Assembly (NCBI GenBank): GCA_963691705.1
Contig: OY829541.1
Span: 34,794,719-34,858,718, forward strand
Source of the DNA: Viola odorata
Lineage: Eukaryota > Streptophyta > Magnoliopsida > Malpighiales > Violaceae
Length of the DNA stretch: 64,000 nt
Reading direction: 5' to 3'
A model generated the notes under the pieces. The model had not been told where the DNA came from, searched no databases, and saw nothing but the letters and a program-made list of their open reading frames with translations. A program made the position numbers and the translations under genes. Positions 23,713 to 32,023 of the stretch are shown here, in pieces. Numbering within the stretch: position 1 is the stretch's first letter; each line of letters begins with the position of its first letter.

Positions 23713-24778
23713 TGATGTGATCCCGCCTAGGGTTAGTAAGCCGGATTACAATGGAGCTTGTAGAGGATCTAGCCGAATCGAATTATCTAGCGACAACAAG
23801 ATCACAAGAAAAGGAAAGACACGAACAAGTTATATTTAGCGGAGAATTAGGGAAATATGTACCCGGAAATGATTAGGATTGACAAAGGATTGAAATTGAT
23901 CACACGAGCATCCAAGAATTAATCCAAGAAACTTGACATCCACGGTTCTTGGAATAAGCAATTAATAAACCTCCATTCATTCAAGAAACTTGCCAAAAGT
24001 ACAAATACAAATTCGATGATTCCTCGAGCAATAATCGGAAGGAGTAATCTCAACTCAAGGAAAAGTGAAGAGTTTCAAGGCTTATGTGATACAAGAAGGA
24101 GTATTCTCACTTTACTAATATCACTCAAAGTCTAAAACTACTTAGGAAAATAATACAAAGGAGTATATATATAGTAGCATGCAAATTGGGCTTGAAAAGC
24201 CCAAATTCGTACTCAAAACAGCAGCTAGCGTGATTCACGCTAAGGGCTTAGCGTGATTCACGCTAAGGGCTTAGCGTGATCACGCTAGCCCAAAATTTCC
24301 TTACCGTGATTCACGCTAAGGCCTTAGCGTGATCACGGTAAGGCTAGCTCAAAATTTCAAAACCATTCCAGAGAATAACGTGATTCACGTTAAGAGTGAA
24401 GCGTGATCACATTTGCCTTAACGTGATTCACGTTAACTCCTTAACGTGATCACGCCAGGATGTCCAAAATTCCGAATCCACTCCAGTGGCTAGCGTGATT
24501 CACGTTAAGAGCGTGACGTGATCACGCTAGCCAAAGCTAGCCAAATTTCCTTACCGTGATTCACGCTAAGGCCTTAGCGTGATCACGGTAAGAATTGTTC
24601 TTTGGTTTGATGAGCTATCACTTGGACAACCTTTTCCTTGGCCTTGACCGGTTCTTCCTCTTTGATTTTGCCTTCAAACCATAGGGATAGCCCTCTTGCT
24701 TTGCTTCGGGTGATCGGACCTTGAGGCAAGAGGTCTTAAGGGTCAAAATGGGTCTTCGAAGGGTCCGTGATCACATCA
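23713..24778 (-). repeat. 5' LTR (right copy) of the Ty3 element
   Basis: The 1,066-bp copy includes the palindrome array at 24226-24595 with one extra unit relative to the left LTR. It abuts the F-box coding sequence, which reads into it and stops at 24736. Confidence 0.92.
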
Positions 24779-25269
24779 GTAAGTTTCAAAGCTTTTCGGA
24801 TGGAAGGGTTCCAGAGAATGAGGTTGCAGGTGTAGCTTCCATGATCGTCCAAAAGGCAGACGACGCCATTGCAAGACCCAACAACATTGAAACACTTGTT
24901 GAAGCTCTCGCAAGGGAGTTCCAGCTCCGAATAGTGGTCCAACGACGAATCTTCGGGGCTGAGGGCGTAGTACTGGGATTTTCGGTGATGGAGACAGCGG
25001 TGGACGAGGAGGGATGGATGGTTATGGGCGAGGCGGTGGTTGAGATGGGCGGCGATGAATAGAGGACTGGTGATGAGAGAGTTCCATGACTTGGATACTA
25101 GTCTGGATCGGAGCAAGGAATCGATGGGTATTCTGGTGAGGATTTCAATTAACACTTCTTGCGGAATGTAATCGGGCATTGTATCCTTCTCTTCTTCTTC
25201 TTCTAACTCCATTTCTATGGCTTGCTGAGAGAGACGTGCGCGGCGTTCAAAATTCCCTAATCCTGCCAT

Positions 25270-25693
25270 TTTAAGTTTTTGATTTGCCCTCCAATTTCTA
25301 ATTTTGGATTTTGGATTTTATTTTTCTCTCTGTTTTCTTTTTTCTTACGTTTCATAGTTGCAATTTTATTTTCACAGTGGTTAAAATATTTGAAAAAATA
25401 TTATAAACATTATAAAAAATTGTAATAAATATATGAGGACCCACGAAAATAGATAAAAAATTGTTTAATTTACAAGACTATTACAGTTTTTACCTTTTCA
25501 CTGGTAAAAATGTTGCGAGTGCCAATTTATCTAACGGCGTAGAAATTAGGTACCTAAATATCTAGAGGTATAAATTATGTATCAAATTGTGCAAACCATC
25601 ATAAATTAGGTACCATAACTGCCTTTTGCCGATATAATTGTGATGTGATTTCCGGGTTATATCGGGATATGCCTCGCGGCGGGTCAAAATAAA
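25270..25693. other. F-box promoter/5' flank, cut by MLE1
   Basis: There is no gene. This AT-rich stretch is upstream of the F-box start. Its right edge is the insertion point of the mariner element. Confidence 0.4.
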
Positions 25694-25695
25694 TA

Positions 25696-25722
25696 CTCCC
25701 TCCGTCATTTTATAGATGACGC
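25696..25722 (+). repeat. Left TIR of MLE1
   Basis: CTCCCTCCGTCATTTTATAG plus 7 more bases, identical to the inverted right end. Confidence 0.95.
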
Positions 25723-26014
25723 CCCAAGGCCAATTCCCAAAATTCGGTTTTAGTTGACGCCTTCGATTGTTGTGCCGTCCTTGGGTGCGTAATGACGATT
25801 TTGGCCCTCAAACGACACGTCGTTTGGCTCGAAAAGCTGCAGGTCGTCTGGGGTCGGAAGAAAGTGAAATTGAAAACCCAATCAAAACGCGCGGCAATTT
25901 CACTTTTCATCCCTGTTCTTAAACAAAGGCATCACCCCTCTCACACCCAATCTTCATTAATCCTTTACCTCCCTCACTTCTTCTTTTTGTTCTTCTGAGT
26001 TGAGATTAGGGTAA

Positions 26015-26621
26015 ATGGAGGGGAAATGTTTTGATAATTCACAGTATGACAGTTGTATCCAGTTTGATAATTCTGGAAATATGTTTGTGCAAGATTCTGT
26101 CGTTGGCGACGATGAAGAAATGGTTGGAGATGATGGGGGTCCCATATCCGATGAAATTGTTGCAGATACGTATGAGAAAGAGGAGAAAGAAAGCATGATT
26201 GAGGATATGGGTGGGCAAGAAGAGAGCTCGCGGTTGAATTTCAGAGAGGAAGAGTCGATGGATGGGCAAGCTATGGCGGAGATTCGGCTCCTTTCTAGGG
26301 TTATTGGCGTTGCAAACAATGTCAACGAGGTAAGGAACGTAAAACCCCCTTTTGATTTTGATTTAAATGAAATTCCCTTGTCGGAAACCCCCCCCCCCCC
26401 TTTGCTCGGGTGATAAGGAACATCGTAGTTTTGATTTAAATGAAATTCCCTCTGGTGGTGCTGATGAAGAAGATCCTGAAATCGCAAAATCACTAGTCCC
26501 TGAAGGAAGAGATTTTGACTTGAATAAACTACCAAGTGTTGGACAATGGCATTTTTCAGATGGTGTTGAAGAGAGGGCAATCATCATCATGATGCGGATC
26601 CTTCTTCCAGAATACCATTAG
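26015..26621 (+). pseudogene. Acidic protein with three DLNxxP (EAR) motifs, accessory gene of MLE1
   Basis: The first frame, 26015-26413, starts MEGKCFDNSQYDSCIQFDNS and is Asp/Glu-rich. At a run of 13 C (26388-26400) the useful frame shifts, and the second half continues to 26621 (about 200 residues in total). DLNEIP occurs at 26360-26377 and again at 26433-26450, and DLNKLP at 26517-26534. DLNxxP is one of the two standard EAR-motif forms that recruit TOPLESS-type corepressors in plants. The gene is homologous to the one at 62350-62873: both share SQYDSxIxFDxSxNMxVxDS at the start and DLNKLP followed by an IxMxRxLLPxY tail. No DNA-binding domain is visible. It faces inward from the end opposite the transposase. 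Whether it acts as a repressor, for example silencing or shielding the element, is inference. Confidence 0.65.
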
Positions 26622-26653
26622 AGAATTAATGTACAACTATGTTCTGTGGTGTA

Positions 26654-26685
26654 AATCATTTTCGTAGGCAATGTTTTTATCTAGA
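26654..26685 (+). repeat. 32-bp exact direct repeat within MLE1, copy 1
   Basis: aatcattttcgtaggcaatg plus 12 bases recurs exactly at 28464-28495. Both lie in the 3' flank of an accessory gene (EAR gene, helical gene 2). Confidence 0.85.
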
Positions 26686-26823
26686 TCGTGGGAATTCTTG
26701 ATTTTTGTTCCCAGAAATTGCAATATTGTGGTTTCTCTGTAAATGCGGATAATGTAAATATGCAATATATGAATATTAAAACGGATAATTTTTATTGAAA
26801 ATCACCAAGAGTTACATATGATT

Positions 26824-27192
26824 TCAATCAGACTTGGGAATTGCAGGAACCCTGTTGGCAAACTTGTTGGATGCCTTGACCACAGCATGCATTTGGTTGA
26901 GGCTCAGCCTCAAACAGTCCCTTGACGCCTCCAACCTGGAAATTGTTTTGGCCAATTGAAGGAGGGCGTCTCCCATGCTCTTGATGAACTCCTCCGCATC
27001 CATACCAGTCTCATCAAGTTGGTAGAGCATAGCGGTCCTGGATTCCTTTAGCCGGTGCCGGACTTCTTTCCACTGATCAATTTCCTACTCTGTAGAGAGC
27101 AGCATGCTCTCCATAGAAATGACATCCTTGTGGAGGGCAGTACCAGCGAGGTCTGCGATATCTAGGATGTTTTGTACAACCCGTGGATCCAT
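26824..27192 (-). pseudogene. Helical small protein 1 of MLE1, with one in-frame TAG
   Basis: The ATG at 27192 starts MDPRVVQNILDIADLAG. The frame meets TAG at 27087-27085 (probably CAG to TAG) and then stays open to 26824, about 122 residues in all. Predicted structure is nearly all helix with heptad-like Leu/Ile/Ala spacing. The end reads NKFANRVPAIPKSD. The paralogue at 27832-28188 on the opposite strand has the same length and an equivalent ending (NRISGIPANE), as does the fragment in MLE2 (NRFANAILGIPTTD). A TATA box lies at 27287-27295. I recognise no known family; the layout suggests a small coiled-coil or helical-bundle protein that pairs with itself or its paralogue. Confidence 0.55.
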
Positions 27193-27286
27193 GGCTTCGG
27201 TGATGGTTTGAGTTGAAGATGGATGAAAATAACAGAAGTTGTTTCTAAGTGTTTTATGGTGTGGTTACGTACTGAATAGGATCCCT

Positions 27287-27295
27287 ACTTATACA
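27287..27295 (-). promoter_or_regulatory. TATA box of helical gene 1
   Basis: The minus strand reads ctgtataagtag about 95 bp upstream of the ATG at 27192, followed by an A/C-rich leader. Confidence 0.45.
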
Positions 27296-27743
27296 GGGAT
27301 TATTGAAGGGTGTTGATAAACATTGATAATTCAATGAAGGGTCGTGATTGGGTGTGGATGCGGTTGTGGAATAGGAATAGGTTGGAATTTGTGTTCAACT
27401 GGTATTGTGTTGGCAATCGGCCTGTGTAAAGCTGCTTGTATTCCTTCCCTATAAATCAGGCTGATTTACATAGCACGGCTGTGATGATACGTTACTCCTT
27501 CTTTTCAGCCTTTTTATTTTAAATTCCAAATTAAATTAGGCAACTTCTTGAATGGTCTAATTGATTGTGTTTCTGTTTGTAGTGATACGCACCGCTTGGG
27601 AGACGCCGCCAACCTTTGAAACCCTTACACGTTGAAACCGTGCCAAGAACTGGAATCTCCCCTGTTCTTCACCATTGCTACACTCCAAACTTTATACAAT
27701 CTCACACGTTTCCAACAGGTTCATCACAGTACTCCAAACCCTC

Positions 27744-27753
27744 TATTTATAAC
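27744..27753 (+). promoter_or_regulatory. TATA box of helical gene 2
   Basis: ctctatttataacgc lies about 80 bp upstream of the ATG at 27832, followed by a CT/CA-rich leader. It favours the 27832 start over the in-frame ATG at 27616. Confidence 0.5.
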
Positions 27754-27831
27754 GCTATATCCATTCTTCTTCATTCACCAAACTTTCACCAATCTCACAC
27801 CTATCCAGACTGTTCTAACCCGGTGACCATC

Positions 27832-28188
27832 ATGAACCGAGACGAGAAGAGAGAGCTGGTGGCGAAAGTGACTGCAGTCGGCCACAACCTGACCAATGAC
27901 CTTGGCCTTTTCGAGCACAAGGTCATACAGACAGACCACGACATTGAGACTCTGGAGGAGGTCCTCGACGAATTGCACATCCGAAAGGACAATGTTCGTG
28001 CCGATGACTACCAGGCCTTCAATATCGTTTACTCCTTCAGTGATTTGATGCTTCACCTCACTGGTGCCGTGGCCAAACTGGAGCATAAGGTGGCAGCCCT
28101 GAGGATGGCGTTGGAAGCTGTGAACGAGGCAACTGCTGAGCTTAACTTCGCTGCTAACAGGATTTCGGGGATTCCAGCCAATGAGTAG
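27832..28188 (+). CDS. Helical small protein 2 of MLE1 (intact)
   Basis: The ATG at 27832 gives 118 residues starting MNRDEKRELVAKVTAVGHNL and ending AANRISGIPANE. The protein is charged and almost wholly helical, with Leu-rich heptads at about residues 10-50 and 65-105 (LMLHLTGAVAKLEHKVAALR). It is divergently transcribed from its paralogue at 26824-27192, with about 640 bp between the two ATGs. The frame is free of stops and frameshifts, unlike its neighbours, so it may be under recent selection. No membrane segment, signal peptide or metal motif is visible. I do not recognise the family; a role in transposition complex assembly or regulation is only a guess from its location inside the element. 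Confidence 0.65.
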   Translation: MNRDEKRELVAKVTAVGHNLTNDLGLFEHKVIQTDHDIETLEEVLDELHIRKDNVRADDYQAFNIVYSFSDLMLHLTGAVAKLEHKVAALRMALEAVNEATAELNFAANRISGIPANE

Positions 28189-28463
28189 AATGTTTAAGTT
28201 ATCTAGTGATCTGTCTGTAGTTCTATGCTGGTGATGTTAATGTTATGTTCTATGTTCTATGTTCTCTCTTTTATGCTACAATGCTACTATGGTTAATGTT
28301 GATGTTCTATGTTCAATGTTCTATGTTAATTGAAAGTAGTTTGTTTAAATTATGTTGCTCTGTTTAAATTTGGGGTTTTGTTTGGTAAATGTATGTTTGT
28401 GCAGATGTTGGGATCCCCCTCTGTGAATGCCACATGAAATCCTCTGTTTTGATACTCGGTTTC

Positions 28464-28495
28464 AATCATTTTCGTAGGCAATGTTTTTATCTAGA
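28464..28495 (+). repeat. 32-bp exact direct repeat within MLE1, copy 2
   Basis: Identical to 26654-26685. Confidence 0.85.
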
Positions 28496-28843
28496 AGTCC
28501 TCTGTTCTCATACAGCAATATTGTAAAAACAGTTACTACATCAACACATATACAAAAGGCCATAAACAAAGGTTCCAAATCTTGCATTCATTACTTCATC
28601 CAAGGTGATACATTACAAACACATTGGATCACAAAAGGTGTATCTATCTACACAACAAAATGTACAATATGAACCTGTGTTTACAAAAGGTGCAACAATG
28701 ACCCAAAAAATTGCAAGTTGCACTCGTGTGGTTGCATTCTACACAAGCATGTACAACATCACATTGTCCTGCTCCAACTTCAAACGATTATACAATTGCA
28801 GAGGATATGCAAACATAGAGACCATAGTAATATCAGTGACACA

Positions 28844-31333
28844 TCAAGTAAGCGAGGGAGATACAAGTGCAACTGCGTTTGTGCATACCTCTGTAGTGCA
28901 CTGGATAGCAGTAGGTAAAAGCTTTAATGATACGATCCTGGTTCCTTAGGATGCGTAGCACCAATTTTGATCTTTGTTCAAAGACGGATTTCCTGCGGAA
29001 ATAGATAACTCGACAAGTACGAGCTTAGACCACTTAGCTAACCTGTGCTAAGAGCCCTAATCGATTTCAAGTCAAGGGTCTTGAATCGGGTTCTTAGGAC
29101 TAGACTCAACAATGTGAGAATCACACTAAGATAAACGACACAATAATACAATTCCAAGATTTACTTGTATACGACTCAAGTATTGCGGACTCAAGAAGAA
29201 CAAGGTTCAACCAACTTGAACAAGGGGCGGAGATTGAAGAGAATATCTCAATTTATCAAATAACAGCCAACCTAATAAGGAGGCAAAGTAGTTCCTTATA
29301 TAGGTTACAAACAAACCCTAAAAGCAAACCTAATAGGAATAGAAGTAGGACTTCTAAAATAGGAAGATAGCTTAACTAATTAAACTGTTTAATTAACTAA
29401 TTAAGCTTAAAGTAATTTAAAGTCAACAACTTAAATCTTCAGTCAACGCGCCAGCTTCTGGACACGCGAAACGGGCAGGAGCCGTTTTGAACAATCGGCA
29501 CGTTCGACAGATGAGTGAATCGGCAACGGCTGAGTGAAACGGGCAGATGCTGATTTCGTGAGAACGGTCAGAGCCGTTTTGAACGAATCGGACAAGAGCC
29601 GTTTTGTGACAAACGGTCAAGTGTCGTTTCTAGCAGAATCATCATCGGCTATTGTGAATGTAAGGAGATTCACAACTCTAGGGGTTTTCTCTCGAAGTGC
29701 AGCTTCCTTACTTGACATCTCACATTCCAGCTCCTTGTGAATGAGAGATGACAATCGGTCTTGAAGCTTTCTTGCTCTGGCTCGAGTCATTGGACCAGCT
29801 GGTGGTAACGGTAGTTGGATGCGTGGATTCGCATCATTTAATCTCTCAAGTTTTCTCTTTTTAATGTGAGGTATCTTGTAGTTGTTACCTCCATCACATT
29901 TGAAGACTTCAATCATGCACGTCTGCAGAGTCAAAAAAATATATAGTTGCTCTTCTTCACTGAGAATATCTCGTATGCATGTTGCACAGCCGCCATCAAA
30001 TCAACCATGGACCTAGCACACTCTTTGCTCTGGAGTGCCTGAATTGCTCTAAAGAATCCTAAATCCAACACATTCAAATCTGGAGAATTTGGAGGTTGAT
30101 TAACAATACAGATATTTAGTCCACATCCCTCAACAGCACAGACAAATTCAATATCAGCAGGCTGTATATGAGTCTTCGCATTGTCCTGTTGAATGACAAT
30201 CCTCTCCATTATGCAATCAGTAGGCCATTTATTGGCGATGGCTGGCAGAATTTTCCCTATCATGAACTCCCTCATGACATCTCTAGTTATGTTAGTAATT
30301 GGTTTGATCTCCAGGGTACCCTGCGGCCTGTTTTGGCTTGATCTAATCACTGCAACAGTTTCAACTAATGGAAAAACACCAATTTTTCCATCAAAAATAC
30401 AAATGCCATCAACATCATATCTTGGTCTGGCAACCGCTGCTAAAAACATAATTTTTGGAATATAATTTGAGTTCTTAATTGATCTTACTGGTTCTTGCTC
30501 GCCGTTGAGGAGGTAATATCTCTGTGCTCTCTTGCTCAAGAAGAACCATTTCTCGTCAATATGGACTATGTTCTCCATGTTCTTGAAAGTTGGAGACGTT
30601 GAAACTGTGGTTGGGTCCAGACTTTCCAGACAATGCTTTAGTCTGCTAATTTGATTCTCCTGGGTCAGAGACGGTTTGATGGCATTCGTGTGCCGTCTGA
30701 TTGCACCCTCTTTCAGCTTCTGCCAAACCCAATGCCTGGACATACCTACGGCAGACGCAAGGCTTCTAATGGAGGTCCTCTGGTTAAGAGGAATGTCTCT
30801 AATCCGGTCCATATCAAATTCAATTCGTTTCCTCCCACAATTTCTGACTCTGAGACTTCTTACGTTGTGGTCACCAGAATCTCTTGCACGTTTCCACAAC
30901 CTCTGAATTGATCTAATTCGCACACCATACTTATCGGCCACCGCCCTCGTTGCTCCTCTCTTCAAACAGTCGTTTTCCATTCTTTCTAGTAGGCAATAAT
31001 ATGCCTCCAATCGTTCAGCACTGGTCAGTTCTTTGTTTCCACCTAATAATGCGAAAATAAACCAATGACAAGAAATAATATGAACCCAGAAATTGCAAAG
31101 TGATGAATGGAAGTGAAATTGAAATAATAACCTTGCTTCTCCAAGCTAACTAGAGGGAACTCAGTGATGTCGATTGCTTCATCAACCTCCTCTTCCCCAA
31201 TCTGATGTGTGGGGCTTGCATGAAAAAAGGAAGCGGCGTTACAATCAAAATCGTCAAGACCAGCCTCGTTGATTTCTAGCGATTGAGGACTGAACGGCAC
31301 CGAATTACATGGAGAAGAAATTGGAACCACCAT
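28844..31333 (-). pseudogene. MLE1 transposase (Tc1/mariner superfamily, DD39D)
   Basis: Exon 1 is 31333-31132; an 89-bp intron follows; exon 2 starts at 31042 with matching phase. Helix-turn-helix regions occupy about residues 80-190 (RSIQRLWKRARDSGDH, RNCGRKRI, RTSIRSLASAVGMSRHWVW). The catalytic triad is Asp in VHIDEKWF, Asp in IQQDNAKTH and Asp in VLDLGFF, with 39 residues between the last two, the plant mariner signature. It would cut at the TIRs and insert at TA. Two lesions exist. A T-run near 29934 shifts the frame after SNYIF. A solo LTR (28928-29836, duplication tttaa) splits the C-terminus, which resumes at 28922 and ends at 28844, matching the tail of the MLE2 enzyme. Confidence 0.9.
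28928..29836 (-). repeat. Solo LTR of a Ty3 element inside the transposase
   Basis: This 909-bp segment runs TGATACGATCC to GGATTCGCATCA on the plus strand, giving TG...CA ends. It is flanked by tttaa at 28923-28927 and 29837-29841. In the minus orientation its first 220 bp encode a pol tail (PAGPMTRARARKLQDRL) like that of the element at 16367-24778. A TATA-like ctatataagg (minus) lies at about 29295-29304. Confidence 0.8.
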
Positions 31334-31775
31334 TGCAGAATTTTTGGTTTGGGTTGAGGGAAATCAGAGGTGATCATATTGAATTGACTGTTGTACGAAG
31401 GAGACAGAAATTTGAAACCCATTTTCGAATTCAAAAACCAAATTGATGTTTCGGATGGCGGGATGCAAACTTCCCCCAAAATTTGGCAAAATTTTAGGGG
31501 GAACATTACGCGGGCTAGGGTTTGCTTCGTGTTTTAGAGAAATGGGGTGATCACTGTGTTTTGGATTGCTTCGCTGATGATTTAGCGTGGATGGATGGGC
31601 TGGGTTATAAAACAAGAAACGAAGCGTGCTGTGGAAGTCCGGGCTGGATTTAATTTTGGGCCAGTTTGGCGAAATATAGCCGTTGCCGAGACGTGACCCA
31701 CATGCCACGTAAGTCCAAAAAGCTGGCCCGAACAGTGAAGCAGTAGGCTTCTTAAAAATCGGGAAATGTGGGCCC

Positions 31776-31802
31776 GCGTCATCTATAAAATGACGGAGGG
31801 AG
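31776..31802 (-). repeat. Right TIR of MLE1
   Basis: Perfect inverted copy of 25696-25722, followed by TA. It lies 221 bp upstream of the TTL start codon. Confidence 0.95.
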
Positions 31803-32023
31803 TAAATGAAAAGTCATGTCAGCTTGAGTCCTCCTGCTTTCCTAATCCGAGATTTTTTTATCACAAAATTCGAGATTCTCAGTACTCCCCACCAGTCCAC
31901 CGCACCATCGAAAGTGCCGATCAGCATATCCAAAAGCTTGACTGAGAAGAACGAAACTAAAAGACACTATCAGTTTAAAATAGTAATCGGTTCCGAGGTT
32001 GATCAACAGAATCGGATCTTGAA

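Larger units (their letters stand above)
16367..24778 (-). mobile_element. Ty3-type LTR retrotransposon (CRM-like features) inserted in the F-box exon
   Basis: This is an 8,412-bp element with LTRs at 16367-17422 and 23713-24778, both running TGATGTGATC to GATCACATCA, and target duplication gtaag at 16362-16366 and 24779-24783. On the minus strand the order is LTR, primer site, gag, protease, RT, RNase H, integrase, LTR. The LTRs are nearly identical by eye; the obvious differences are a 14-bp-scale indel near 16705 and an extra palindromic unit of about 22 bp near 24240. That suggests a young insertion, yet the coding region already has several lesions. The pol frame runs into the 3' LTR, a feature known for CRM-type chromoviruses; lineage by that and the TRSKAR tail is an inference. 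Confidence 0.92.
12856..25269 (-). pseudogene. F-box/FBA-domain protein gene, split by an LTR retrotransposon
   Basis: The exons on the minus strand are 25269-24779, 16361-15600, 14834-14433, 13438-13154 and 12934-12856. The last three junctions are all phase 2 and agree in frame. Removing the 16367-24778 insertion and one copy of its gtaag duplication rejoins exon 1 exactly in frame, giving about 672 residues. The N-terminus has an F-box at about residues 30-75 (DYIPQEVLIEILTRIPIDS, then SRLVSKSWNSLI). An F-box-associated interaction domain follows (SCNGVVCL, NPSIRKALKL, YLAVVGFGFDS, NDYKVVRL, INGVVHWLA). The tail exons are Gln/Asp-rich coiled coil. Such proteins are substrate receptors of SCF ubiquitin ligases. 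Two lesions exist: the insertion, which leaves a 177-residue chimera ending in LTR-encoded residues, and an in-frame TGA at 16063-16061 (codon 264). A SWVND-type duplication (SWVNDDSWVND) is also seen. Confidence 0.85.
25696..31802. mobile_element. MLE1: 6.1-kb mariner-like element carrying accessory genes
   Basis: Perfect 27-bp terminal inverted repeats (CTCCCTCCGTCATTTTATAG..., 25696-25722 and 31776-31802) are flanked by TA at 25694-25695 and 31803-31804. From left to right it holds an EAR-motif protein gene (+), a helical-protein gene (-), a second helical-protein gene (+), a solo LTR and a DD39D transposase (-). Plant mariner elements as I know them carry only the transposase, so the three further genes are unusual. 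The perfect TIRs suggest recent movement, although three of the four genes carry lesions. Confidence 0.93.

Noticed and set aside
27616..27831. N-terminal extension of helical protein 2
   Set aside because: It is in frame, but a TATA box and leader lie inside it and the paralogue starts at the position equivalent to 27832.
29617..29934. Separate small gene with PMTRARARK
   Set aside because: It joins the shifted transposase C-terminus to the coding start of a solo LTR; it is not a gene of its own.
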